Shown: positions 7,769-16,032 of the stretch, one piece after another
How the letters are laid out: every line of letters starts with the position of its first letter
How positions within the stretch are numbered: position 1 is the first letter of the stretch
NCBI RefSeq assembly: GCF_023838525.1
Contig: NZ_JAHUQD010000011.1
Coordinates: 16,300-80,299 of the forward strand
Direction: 5' to 3'
DNA: 64,000 bases
From: Caldicoprobacter algeriensis
GTDB lineage: Bacteria > Bacillota > Clostridia > Caldicoprobacterales > Caldicoprobacteraceae
Program-made: the position numbers and the translations under genes
Notes under the pieces: model-generated
Databases searched by the model: none
What the model saw: the letters and a program-made list of their open reading frames with translations, nothing else
What the model was told of the DNA's origin: nothing

Positions 7769-8548
7769 ATGGAACACAAGGCTGATATAGGAGTATTCGG
7801 TGGCTCAGGATTTTATTCCTTTTTAGAGGATGTGGAGGAGATAACAGTACCTACCCCCTACGGGGCACCCAGCGATAAGATTGCCCTGGCCAGGGTAGGG
7901 AACAAGCGGGTAGCTTTTCTTCCGCGGCACGGAAAGGACCACAGATATCCGCCTCACAGGATCCCGTACAGGGCAAATCTGTACGCCATGAAGGAGCTGG
8001 GAGTCAAGCAGATCATCGCGCCCACCGCCTCGGGCAGCCTGCAGCCCCACATCAAACCCGGAGATTTCGTGGTGTGTGACCAGTTTGTCGACAGGACATG
8101 GGGCAGGGAGGACACGTTTTTTGAGGGACCGGTGGTGAGACACGTAAGCGCTGCGTACCCATACTGCCACAGACTGCGCAAGCTGGCGGTGGAGACTGGC
8201 AGAGAGCAGGGCATAACCATCCACGATGGTGGCACGGTGGTCGTTATACAAGGCCCCAGGTTTTCGACCAAAGCAGAGAGCCGCTGGTTCAGCAGCATGG
8301 GCTGGGAGGTTATAAATATGACCCAGTACCCCGAAGTGATTCTGGCTCGGGAGCTGGGCATGTGTTATGTGAACATTGCGCTCATCACCGATTACGATGC
8401 CGGGCTTGAAGGGCGCGACGATATAGCGCCAGTGACCGAGGAAGAGGTCTTTAGGGTCTTCAAGGAGAATAACGATAAGGTGAGGAACCTCATAATGGCC
8501 ATGATTGAGAAGATGGACGTAAACGTTGAGTGTGACTGCTGCAAGTGA
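7769..8548 (+). CDS. mtnP: S-methyl-5'-thioadenosine phosphorylase
   Basis: The enzyme cleaves methylthioadenosine with phosphate to adenine and 5-methylthioribose-1-phosphate, the first step of methionine salvage after polyamine and SAM reactions. At 259 residues it has the family length. Motifs are ADIGVFGGSGFYS at the N-terminus, FLPRHG, IPYRANLYAMKELGV, DQFVDRT and TVVVIQGPRFSTKAESRWF. The start ATG 7769 has its ribosome site (GGAGG 7746-7750) 18 nt away, separated by part of the leader structure. mtnA follows, and the product feeds directly into it. The presence of bpsA in this window, which releases methylthioadenosine during branched polyamine synthesis, fits a demand for this pathway. 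Confidence 0.93.
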   Translation: MEHKADIGVFGGSGFYSFLEDVEEITVPTPYGAPSDKIALARVGNKRVAFLPRHGKDHRYPPHRIPYRANLYAMKELGVKQIIAPTASGSLQPHIKPGDFVVCDQFVDRTWGREDTFFEGPVVRHVSAAYPYCHRLRKLAVETGREQGITIHDGGTVVVIQGPRFSTKAESRWFSSMGWEVINMTQYPEVILARELGMCYVNIALITDYDAGLEGRDDIAPVTEEEVFRVFKENNDKVRNLIMAMIEKMDVNVECDCCK

Positions 8549-8647
8549 TTTGATCTCTTAATGAGAAACCCTGTAATGCTTGGATTTGGCAAATTAAACT
8601 TGCAGAATCATAGCTTAAAAACCGTGGCACAGCAGATGTACAGACGC

Positions 8648-9727
8648 ATGGGTGAAGATAACAAGGATAAGGAGGGAGCGACTATCAGGCCTATTGAGTG
8701 GAAAAACGATAGACTTTGCCTTCTGGATCAGACCCTTCTCCCACACGAGAAGAAGTATGTGGAGTGCTATACCTACAGCGACGTGGCTAGGGCGATAAAG
8801 GATATGATAGTACGGGGAGCTCCCGCAATCGGCGTTTCGGCAGCTTATGGGGTGGTGCTAGGTGCTGCTGAATACAAGGGCGATGATGTGGAAGGGTTTC
8901 TCAAACACGTTGAAGCGGTGGCGCATGTGCTTAAAAATACCCGTCCTACGGCTGTCAACCTTTTCTGGGCCATAGAGCGGATGCTGAAGGTGGCCTTTGA
9001 CAACAAGCAGAGGTCAGTCGACGATATCAAGGATATGTTGCTCAAAGAGGCCGACAAGATGGCACAGGAGGATGTTGAGACAAACCGCAGGATAGGCCAC
9101 TTTGGCCAGCAGCTTTTAAAGGATGGCGATGTGGTGCTTACTCACTGCAATGCCGGTGCGCTGGCTACTGTAGGCTATGGCACCGCCCTAGGGGTGATAC
9201 GGGCGGCCCACGAGGCGGGCAAAAATATCTCGGTATACGCCGATGAGACCCGCCCCTATCTGCAGGGGGCAAGGCTGACTGCTTGGGAGCTGATGGAGGA
9301 GGGCATACCGGTTACCCTGATCACCGACAGCATGGCGGGGTATTTCATGAAGAAGGGCGTCATATCGGCCATCATCGTAGGGGCTGACAGGATTGCCGCC
9401 AACGGTGATGTGGCCAACAAAATAGGCACGTATACCCTGGCGGTGCTGGCAAAGGAGAACAAGGTTCCGTTTTATGTGGCGGCTCCGGTGTCCACCTTTG
9501 ACCTTTCGCTGGAGAGCGGCGAGGATATTCCCATTGAAGAGAGGGACGAGCGCGAGGTCACCCATATAGGTGGAATACGGATTGCGCCTCACGGGGTGAA
9601 GGTGGCCAACCCGGCTTTTGACGTGACGCCAAACGAATATGTGACTGCTATAATCACTGATCGTGGAATTGTATATCCGCCTTACAAGCAAAATTTGGAA
9701 AAGTTGGTTAATAAAAACCCAAAATGA
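8648..9727 (+). CDS. mtnA: S-methyl-5-thioribose-1-phosphate isomerase
   Basis: Converts methylthioribose-1-phosphate, the MtnP product, to methylthioribulose-1-phosphate. Family motifs are LDQTLLP, IVRGAPAIGVSAAYG (substrate loop), RPTAVNLFWAI, LTHCNAGALATVGYGTALG with the catalytic Cys, and GADRIAANGDVANKIGTYT with the catalytic Asp. The start is a puzzle. The homologous region begins at IRPIEW (about 8684), but the only strong ribosome site, AAGGAGGG ending at 8676, is 7 nt before an ATC codon at 8684. ATG 8648 and ATG 8561 lack ribosome sites; I give 8648 as the nearest ordinary start. Expected length from ATC would be 347 residues, close to the norm. Confidence 0.92.
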   Translation: MGEDNKDKEGATIRPIEWKNDRLCLLDQTLLPHEKKYVECYTYSDVARAIKDMIVRGAPAIGVSAAYGVVLGAAEYKGDDVEGFLKHVEAVAHVLKNTRPTAVNLFWAIERMLKVAFDNKQRSVDDIKDMLLKEADKMAQEDVETNRRIGHFGQQLLKDGDVVLTHCNAGALATVGYGTALGVIRAAHEAGKNISVYADETRPYLQGARLTAWELMEEGIPVTLITDSMAGYFMKKGVISAIIVGADRIAANGDVANKIGTYTLAVLAKENKVPFYVAAPVSTFDLSLESGEDIPIEERDEREVTHIGGIRIAPHGVKVANPAFDVTPNEYVTAIITDRGIVYPPYKQNLEKLVNKNPK

Positions 9728-9835
9728 GACTGAAGTGTAACTTTTAAAGTGTAGCAACTTTATACAGGGTTGCATTATATTTCATCAAATAAAAACCAGT
9801 GCAGCAGGCAAACTAAGAACAAGGAGGCGATAACT

Positions 9836-10357
9836 ATGAAATTAAGAAGGTCCCTTGTTTTGTTTGCCTGTGTGTTACTGGTTTTAATATTTGTTGTTGC
9901 TTGTACGCAAAGGCCTGTGCCGCGGCAGCGCACCGAAAACGTGCCGCGTGCAACCAGGTGGACTGCACCCAGAACGCCCACTACGCCGCCTGCGCCCAAT
10001 GTGACGCCCACCCGGGTTGACAACAGGCAGTATGTAGACAGGGCACGCCGTATTGCCGATAACGTGGCTGACCTCAAGGAGATCCAGTCGGCCACATGTG
10101 TCATAAGCGGCAATACCGCCATAATAGGAGTGCAGTTCAGCGAGCAGTATAAGGGTAAAATGACCGACGAGATAAAGAAAAAGATCGATCAGGTGGTTAA
10201 AAGGACCGATACCAGGATTAATAGAGTAGCTGTTACCGCCGATCCTGACATGGTAAGCCGTATACGGGATATTTTCAGGGATATAGGTCGGGGCAGGCCA
10301 CTGTCGGGTTTTGTGAAGGAGATCAATGAGCTGCTCAACAGGATGCAGCCCAAGTGA
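9836..10357 (+). CDS. YhcN/YlaJ-family sporulation lipoprotein
   Basis: A 173-residue secreted lipoprotein. The signal peptide is residues 1-22 with lipobox FVVAC (Cys23), followed by a Pro/Thr/Arg-rich linker to about residue 60. The C-terminal domain has RARRIADNVADLKEI and the repeated beta-alpha pattern of YhcN/YlaJ proteins, which are found in the forespore or spore membrane. ATG 9836 has AAGGAGG with an ideal 8-nt spacer. Genes of this family are usually forespore-expressed, but I cannot identify the promoter. A perfect terminator overlaps the stop codon. Confidence 0.8.
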   Translation: MKLRRSLVLFACVLLVLIFVVACTQRPVPRQRTENVPRATRWTAPRTPTTPPAPNVTPTRVDNRQYVDRARRIADNVADLKEIQSATCVISGNTAIIGVQFSEQYKGKMTDEIKKKIDQVVKRTDTRINRVAVTADPDMVSRIRDIFRDIGRGRPLSGFVKEINELLNRMQPK

Positions 10358-10396
10358 GGAATAGGGCTTTAAAGCCCTATTCCTCAAATATTTTTA
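10356..10396 (+). terminator. Perfect 15-bp terminator hairpin
   Basis: GAGGAATAGGGCTTT (10356-10370) pairs perfectly with 10371-10385, starting inside the TGA stop of the lipoprotein gene; AAATATTTTT follows. Confidence 0.8.
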
Positions 10397-10504
10397 GCGA
10401 GTATCACTGGCACTGCTTATCTCACAGCGATGTGTCATGCGCTGGTATCTCGCCTGATGTTTTCTGCCTGTAAAACCGTATGGTAAAATAAAAATGCGAC
10501 CAAA

Positions 10505-10532
10505 TTGTAGTAATTAACCGGGAAAATATAGT
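10505..10532 (+). promoter_or_regulatory. SigA-like promoter for the esterase
   Basis: TTGTAG (10505-10510), a 16-bp spacer and TATAGT (10527-10532); an overlapping TATACT lies at 10532-10537. The esterase starts about 60 bp downstream. Confidence 0.45.
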
Positions 10533-10596
10533 ATACTTTTAGTAAACAGGGGATTAATCAAAGACTAATAAATCAAGACATAGGGGGTATGCGTTT

Positions 10597-11370
10597 ATGC
10601 AAAAAGCTGTTGAGTTACATAAAAATGGGATGACGTTGAGAGGGATGCTGCACAAGCCCGAGGGCGTGTCTGGAAAGCTTCCAACGGCTTTAATATTCCA
10701 TGGTTTTACCGGCAACAAGATGGAACCGCATTTTATATTTGTCAAGCTGTCGAGGAGGCTGGAGCAGGCGGGTATCGCCAGTTTGAGGTTTGATTTTTTG
10801 GGAAGCGGTGAGAGCGATGGAGAATTCAAGGACATGACGCTGTCAGGGGAGCTTGACGATGCTGAAGCGATTTTAAACTATGTTAAAAGCCTGGAGTTTG
10901 TGGACATAAACAGGATTTTTGCCGTGGGTTTGAGCATGGGCGGTGCGGTGGCCAGCATGTTGGCAGGGCGCCATCCGCAGGACATTGCCGCTCTTTGCCT
11001 GTGGGCTCCGGCCGGCAATATGGGACAGCTTATCCAGGAGAGGATAAAGCAGATCGAGGCCGCAGGAATCGATATAAGCTCTATGGAGTACTTTGACCTG
11101 GGCGGAAATCTTGTGGGTAAAGCTTTTGTGGAGGATGTTCAATCCCTGGACATATTTAAAATAGCCGTTCCTTATGACAAACAGGTGTTGATTTTACACG
11201 GAGACAGGGATGAAGCTGTGCCTCTTAAGACATCCTACAGATATCTGGAAATATATGGCGATAGAGCCAAACTGCACGTGATAGAGGGAGCTGATCACAC
11301 GTTCAATAAATGGGAGTGGGAACAGGAGGTAATTGAGAAGACGGTAGAGTTTCTAAAAAGCCATGCGTGA
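10597..11370 (+). CDS. Alpha/beta-hydrolase (cinnamoyl/feruloyl esterase-like)
   Basis: A 257-residue cytosolic alpha/beta-fold hydrolase. The oxyanion region is FHGFTGNK, the nucleophile elbow GLSMGG (Ser about 110), the acid Asp in HGDRDEAVP, and the His in GADHTFN. Together with RFDFLGSGESDGEF this matches the Est1E/LJ0536-type short-chain acyl and cinnamoyl esterases. Without a signal peptide it would act on imported esters or acylated sugars. ATG 10597 follows AGGGGG. It appears monocistronic, with its own promoter upstream and 141 bp to the next gene. Confidence 0.85.
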   Translation: MQKAVELHKNGMTLRGMLHKPEGVSGKLPTALIFHGFTGNKMEPHFIFVKLSRRLEQAGIASLRFDFLGSGESDGEFKDMTLSGELDDAEAILNYVKSLEFVDINRIFAVGLSMGGAVASMLAGRHPQDIAALCLWAPAGNMGQLIQERIKQIEAAGIDISSMEYFDLGGNLVGKAFVEDVQSLDIFKIAVPYDKQVLILHGDRDEAVPLKTSYRYLEIYGDRAKLHVIEGADHTFNKWEWEQEVIEKTVEFLKSHA

Positions 11371-11511
11371 ATTGTATCCCGGCTTTGTTTGGGCTGTTCC
11401 AAATACCGCCTGTTGGGGCTGGGGCAGCTCTAGAGGGCGGATTATAAATACCCCAACCATGCAAATCAATGTATAAGTGCACTGGTTTGTATGGCGAGGT
11501 GCAGTGGAACT

Positions 11512-12171
11512 ATGTTTTGGGAGGATGTCTTTAAGCTGGTTCTGGCCATGGTGCTGGGCGGGCTTGTGGGGCTGGAAAGAGAGATCACAAACAGGCCAGC
11601 TGGATTTCGGACTCATACGCTGGTTTGCATGGGCTCTACGCTGGTAATGGTCACGTCAATGCACCTGTTTATGTTATACCATGACATAGTCAATCTGGAC
11701 CCGGCCCGGCTGGGCGCCCAGGTCATAAGCGGCATCGGTTTTCTGGGAGCCGGTACCATACTCAAGGATAAGGCCAGAGTACGCGGTCTAACCACTGCTG
11801 CCAGCCTGTGGGTTGTAGCGTGCATCGGGTTGGCGGTGGGCGCCGGCCTGTACGGCGTGGCCATATTTGTCGCAGTGCTGGCATATGTTACATTGATACT
11901 GCTCAAAAAGATGGAAAGGTTTCTTAAACAGAGATCAGAAATAGAGGAGATTGAGCTTGACATACGAAACGTTCCGGGCCAGATTGCAAAAGTGACCGAG
12001 TGTATGGGGCGCTTGAACGTTCAGATAAGGGATATAAAAATAGAACCCACCGATGAGCCGTGGGTTCAAACCAAGTTTTATGTGATGCTTCCCCGTGGTA
12101 TGAAACGAGAGGAATTGATGGAAGAGCTACAAACGGTAGAAGGGGTTGAGATTTATACAGAAGGGGCTTAA
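11512..12171 (+). CDS. MgtC/SapB-family membrane protein
   Basis: A 219-residue membrane protein. Residues 1-140 hold four or five hydrophobic segments with the family motifs GGLVGLERE, RPAGFRTHTLVCMGS, GIGFLGAGTILK and VRGLTTAASLWVVACIGLAVG (the last given over two adjoining helices). The C-terminal 75 residues form an ACT-like cytosolic domain. MgtC proteins are linked to Mg-limitation and membrane potential control; the exact role here is unknown. ATG 11512 is preferred over ATG 11491 because GAGGTG (11496-11501) lies 10 nt before it. I found no M-box in the 120 bp upstream. Confidence 0.85.
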   Translation: MFWEDVFKLVLAMVLGGLVGLEREITNRPAGFRTHTLVCMGSTLVMVTSMHLFMLYHDIVNLDPARLGAQVISGIGFLGAGTILKDKARVRGLTTAASLWVVACIGLAVGAGLYGVAIFVAVLAYVTLILLKKMERFLKQRSEIEEIELDIRNVPGQIAKVTECMGRLNVQIRDIKIEPTDEPWVQTKFYVMLPRGMKREELMEELQTVEGVEIYTEGA

Positions 12172-12361
12172 AAGGGGAGTGAACTCTGTTTTTAAATTAT
12201 ATCCGTTATTGAGGGCCCATAGAATACGAGGTTTAAATCTCATGGCCCTTATTGTCGGTATAAGCAGGCATTGATTTCCGTATGCACAGCGTCTTATGTG
12301 TAGAATGGTTTACGGTAAAGTATTCAAGTTAAGGTATTTATCATTTGTGCGTGAGAATAAA

Positions 12362-12392
12362 AAAAGGGCTGACCGCATTGGGCAGCCCTTTT
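12362..12392 (-). terminator. Terminator for hcp (works on both strands)
   Basis: AAAAGGGCTG (12362-12371) pairs with CAGCCCTTTT (12383-12392) across an 11-nt loop. A-rich sequence at 12355-12366 gives a U-tract on the minus strand, ending the ferredoxin-hcp transcript; the plus-strand side also ends in T-rich sequence. Confidence 0.75.
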
Positions 12393-12455
12393 AACTTTTA
12401 CATTATTTCAGCCGTTGGGTTTTCATAAACCATTATAAGCCATTGGCCTTGCGGG

Positions 12456-14108
12456 TCACTCGGCCATAAACATCTTTATATCATCGTCCACGTTGGTTAT
12501 GCCGCCAATGCCGAATTTTTCAACCAGCACCTTGGCAACGTTGGGGGACAGAAATGCGGGCAGCGTTGGGCCCAGGTGGATGTTCTTCACGCCCAGGTAC
12601 AGCAGCGCAAGCAGCACTATGACCGCTTTCTGCTCATACCATGCGATGTTGTAAGCTATGGGCAGCTCATTTACGTCCTCAAGCCCAAAGGCTTCTTTGA
12701 GCTTGAGTGCAATTATGGCCAGGGAATAGGAGTCATTGCACTGCCCTGCGTCCAGCACTCTTGGTATGCCGTCTATGTCTCCAAGGCTCAGCTTGTTGTA
12801 CCTGTATTTGGCGCATCCAGCTGTCAGTATGACGGTGTCGTGCGGCAGTTTCCTGGCAAATTCTGCGTAGTATTCCCTGCTCTTCATCCGGCCGTCGCAT
12901 CCCGCCATCACAAAGAATTTCTTAATCTTTCCTGCTTTTATAGCTTCAACTACTTTGTCGGCCAGGCTGAGCACGGTGTTGTGCGCAAATCCCCCTATAA
13001 TTTCCCCGGTCTCAATCTCGGTAGGCGGTGCACACCTCTTGGCATGCTCGATTATCTCGGAGAAGTCTTTTGTACCGTCCTCACGAACCGGAATGTGCTT
13101 GACTCCGGGATAGCCTACTACGCCGGTGGTGTACAGCCTGTCCTTGTAGGAATCCTTGGGCGGTATCAAGCAGTTAGTGGTCATCAGGATAGGCCCGTTG
13201 AAGCTCTCAAACTCCTTGTCCTGTTTCCACCAGGCGTTCCCGTAGTTACCAACGAAGTGCTCATACTTCTTGAATGCCGGGTAGTAGTGGGCAGGGAGCA
13301 TCTCGCCGTGGGTATAGACATCTACGCCGGTCCCTTCTGTCTGCCTCAGCAGCTCCTCAAGGTCTTTCAGGTCATGGCCGCTTATCAGTATACCGGGATT
13401 GTTTCTCACGCCGATGTTTACCCTGGTGATTTCGGGATTGCCGTAGGTGGATGTGTTGGCCTTATCCAGCAGTGCCATAACCTGAACCCCGTATTTGCCT
13501 GCTTCCATGGCCAGTGCCACCAGATCGTGGGCCGTTAGGCTGTCGTCAAGGAGCGTGGCCAGCGCCTTCTGCATGAAGCCGTACACCTCATCATCCTCAT
13601 ATCCCAGGACTCGAGCATGGTATGCATAGGCTGCCATACCCTTAACACCATACAGTACCAGCGACTTTAAAGAACGTATGTCCTCGTTCTCTTCGGCAAG
13701 CAGGCCCACGGTTATTGCTTTTGCCTCAAAGTCCTCTAGGGTTTTACCTGTCCACACAGCGGCATCGTGGAGATTTTCGTCCAGCTTTATGCCTGCATTC
13801 ATCACCTGTTCTTTCAGCTGATCCCTTAGGTTGAGCGCCTGGGTTATCCTCTCCACAAAGTATTTCTTGTCGAAGTTGACGTTTGTAATGGTGGAGAACA
13901 GGCTTTCAATGATGAATTTATCGGCTTCAGAAGTCTTAATGCCTGCCTCTCTCAATTTTGTGGTATAGACGGATATTCCCTTCAGCACATAGATTAAGAG
14001 GTCCTGCAGATTTGCCACATCGTCGGTTTTACCGCACACTCCTCTTAACGTGCATCCTGTACCCTTTGCCGCTTCCTGGCATTGATTGCAGAACATGCTC
14101 ATAAACAT
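12456..14108 (-). CDS. hcp: Hybrid-cluster protein / hydroxylamine reductase
   Basis: A 550-residue iron-sulfur protein with the 4Fe-2S-2O hybrid cluster; it reduces nitric oxide or hydroxylamine and protects anaerobes from nitrosative stress. The N-terminal cysteines lie in [15 protein letters not shown] followed by GVCGK (Cys 7, 10, 19, 25). Hybrid-cluster ligands fit the segments [28 protein letters not shown] and GQCNDSYS. The start ATG 14108 has GAGGAGG 5 nt upstream; ATG 14102 is also possible. The ferredoxin gene upstream on the same strand, 190 bp away, is its likely electron donor, and a Crp/Fnr regulator is divergent from the pair. Confidence 0.95.
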   Translation of the reverse strand: MFMSMFCNQCQEAAKGTGCTLRGVCGKTDDVANLQDLLIYVLKGISVYTTKLREAGIKTSEADKFIIESLFSTITNVNFDKKYFVERITQALNLRDQLKEQVMNAGIKLDENLHDAAVWTGKTLEDFEAKAITVGLLAEENEDIRSLKSLVLYGVKGMAAYAYHARVLGYEDDEVYGFMQKALATLLDDSLTAHDLVALAMEAGKYGVQVMALLDKANTSTYGNPEITRVNIGVRNNPGILISGHDLKDLEELLRQTEGTGVDVYTHGEMLPAHYYPAFKKYEHFVGNYGNAWWKQDKEFESFNGPILMTTNCLIPPKDSYKDRLYTTGVVGYPGVKHIPVREDGTKDFSEIIEHAKRCAPPTEIETGEIIGGFAHNTVLSLADKVVEAIKAGKIKKFFVMAGCDGRMKSREYYAEFARKLPHDTVILTAGCAKYRYNKLSLGDIDGIPRVLDAGQCNDSYSLAIIALKLKEAFGLEDVNELPIAYNIAWYEQKAVIVLLALLYLGVKNIHLGPTLPAFLSPNVAKVLVEKFGIGGITNVDDDIKMFMAE

Positions 14109-14298
14109 ATCAACCTCCTCTTGAAGATTTATTTGTCTAAAATATTTTGAGTTAATGTCAATTACGCAAAGACGTTTACAAAAACACTATGCTTTTCTGT
14201 TTTCGACTTCCACACTGGTTCCCATATAAGCATTCCATGCCAATTTTAGTCAGCCATTACCTTGACGGTTTTAATTGGTCAGGCAGTGCCCGTTTTAC

Positions 14299-15006
14299 TC
14301 AGTCTTCGATGATATGCCCGTCTATCGAGATGGTGACCACGCGCCATGGAATCATCTTCCCGCTCCTAATAAGAGCGTCTTTTACCGCATATGCCAGACC
14401 GCTGCAGCAGGGAACTTCCATCTTGAGAACTGTAATGCTCTTTATGTCGTTGTATTTCAGGATGTCGGTTAGCTTATCTGAATACTCCGCATCATCCAGC
14501 TTTGGGCAGCCGATGAGCGTGATCTTGTTGCGCATGAAGTCCTGGTGAATGCTGGCGTAGGCGTATGCGGTGCAGTCGGCTGCCACCAGTAGATGGGCGT
14601 TGCGAAAGTAAGGCGCGTTTGCCGGTACCAGCCTGATCTGGCATGGCCACTGGCGCAGCTGTGACTCGACCGGTACATGGGCCTGCTGCTGTGCCGACAT
14701 GTCAGAAGGCCTTTCCATGGCCCTGACCTGTGTGCCCGGACAGCCGCATGGCAGCGTCCCTTCCATCTTTTGCATTATATGCTGCTTGACCGTTTCTTCG
14801 TCAAAGGGCTGTGCCTCACGCTCCTCGATGGTGATGGCTCCCATAGGGCATTCCGGCAGGCAGGCTCCTAGTCCATCGCAGTACGACTCCGACACCAGGG
14901 TGGCCTTGCCGTTTATGAGCTGCAGCGCGCCCTCGTGACAGGCGTCTATGCACAGGCCGCAGCCGTTACACTTCTCTTGGTCGATCTTTACAATTTTCCT
15001 TATCAC
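14299..15006 (-). CDS. Ferredoxin-type 4Fe-4S protein, Hcp partner
   Basis: A 235-residue protein with two 4Fe-4S motifs at the N-terminus: CNGCGLCIDACHEGA (about 13-27) and a variant second motif, CDGLGACLPECPMGA (about 43-57), in which the first spacing is C-x4-C. The rest holds more cysteines (LPCGCPGTQ, GCPKLDD, VPCCSGLAYAVKDAL), suggesting an extra cluster or redox site. Such proteins lie beside hcp in many clostridia and are thought to pass electrons to it. GTG 15006 is the start, with AAAAGGAGG and a 9-nt spacer. It is first in the operon; its promoter overlaps that of the divergent regulator. Confidence 0.85.
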   Translation of the reverse strand: MIRKIVKIDQEKCNGCGLCIDACHEGALQLINGKATLVSESYCDGLGACLPECPMGAITIEEREAQPFDEETVKQHIMQKMEGTLPCGCPGTQVRAMERPSDMSAQQQAHVPVESQLRQWPCQIRLVPANAPYFRNAHLLVAADCTAYAYASIHQDFMRNKITLIGCPKLDDAEYSDKLTDILKYNDIKSITVLKMEVPCCSGLAYAVKDALIRSGKMIPWRVVTISIDGHIIED

Positions 15007-15055
15007 AGATCTTTACCTCCTTTTACAAAAATTCATTGCGTTGGTGCTTTCTACT

Positions 15056-15104
15056 TTGTTGTCTTGCTGCGGTTATTATATTATAATTACAATCGGCGTG
15101 TCGG
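15056..15104. promoter_or_regulatory. Divergent promoters between ferredoxin and Crp/Fnr genes
   Basis: The near-palindrome ATTATATTATAAT (15075-15087) gives a -10 on both strands. Plus strand: TTGTCT (15059-15064), 17 bp, TATAAT (15082-15087). Minus strand: TATAAT from 15080 to 15075 with a weak -35 (CCGACA, 15104-15099). The shared layout lets one regulator bind once and affect both transcripts. Confidence 0.5.
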
Positions 15105-15139
15105 TATCTGGTGTTACAAAAAAGTTAAAGGGTGGTCAT

Positions 15140-15835
15140 ATGGCGTTTGAAAACTATGTAGAAGTGCTTTCCAGATCCGAGTTATTCAGAGACTTTGATA
15201 GAGACGAAGTTGCTTCAATGCTGAAGTGCCTTGAGCCAAAGATAAAGGAGTATGGCAAAGGGAATTACTTGGCCGTAGCTGGGGAAGAGTTCCAAGGTAT
15301 AGGGATCGTGCTGGAGGGAGAGGCGGCAGCCTACAAGGAAAACATCGCCGGAACGCGGGTCATAATGGTGCTGCTCAAGCCCGGGGATGTGTTTGGCGAG
15401 ATTGTGGCTTTTTCTTCGCAATCCCAGTGGCCGGTGACCGTTGAGGCGCAGCAGCCATGCAAGGCGCTTTTTATAAGCCGGGAGAAGATTGTGGGGGAGT
15501 GTAGACACCTGTGCCCATGGCACAGGAAGCTCATCGAGAATATGCTCATGATGGTGTCTGAACGGGCGCTTACATTGAGCAGAAAAGTGGAATATTTGTC
15601 CATAAAGAGCATACGGGGCAAGATAAGCACCTATTTGCTGGAACAGTACAAAAAGACAGGGAAGACCACCTTTATGTTGCCCATGAATCGCAATGAGCTG
15701 GCAGATTTTCTGAACGTGTCGCGGCCTTCCCTGTCAAGGGAGATGTGCAGCATGCGGGATGAAGGGATCATAGACTTCCATCGAGCCTCGGTGCGGATCA
15801 AGGACCTGCAGGCGTTAAAAAGGATGGCACAGTGA
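15140..15835 (+). CDS. Crp/Fnr-family regulator (HcpR-like)
   Basis: A 231-residue regulator with an N-terminal cyclic-nucleotide-type beta-barrel (GKGNYLAVAGEEFQGIGIV, LKPGDVFGEIVAFS), a long dimerisation helix around 120-150, and a C-terminal winged helix (MNRNELADFLNVSRPSLSRE). It lacks the N-terminal four-Cys cluster of Fnr. Divergent pairing with hcp is typical of HcpR, the nitrosative-stress regulator, which is the most likely role; this is inferred from context. ATG 15140 follows GGGTGG. The frame is open further upstream to 14948, but that part overlaps the ferredoxin gene and the promoters. Confidence 0.8.
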   Translation: MAFENYVEVLSRSELFRDFDRDEVASMLKCLEPKIKEYGKGNYLAVAGEEFQGIGIVLEGEAAAYKENIAGTRVIMVLLKPGDVFGEIVAFSSQSQWPVTVEAQQPCKALFISREKIVGECRHLCPWHRKLIENMLMMVSERALTLSRKVEYLSIKSIRGKISTYLLEQYKKTGKTTFMLPMNRNELADFLNVSRPSLSREMCSMRDEGIIDFHRASVRIKDLQALKRMAQ

Positions 15836-16032
15836 CATCTATTGGCTGTTGACGGCAGGGTTTGTGTCAAATGGCCGGACAGGGTAGTCAATATATAAGG
15901 ACTGTCATCCTAATAAAGTGGCCTACGAATACGATCACAGCGACAACATAACGATTATGGCCCGTACAGCCGTAACTCGAATGAACTTTCGGACAGGCTT
16001 ATGTGCAGGTCCGAAAACGAAGTATGCCCAGC

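Noticed and set aside
12576..13538. 320-codon open frame on the plus strand
   Set aside because: It lies wholly antisense to hcp, has no ribosome site or recognisable family, and reflects the codon bias of hcp.
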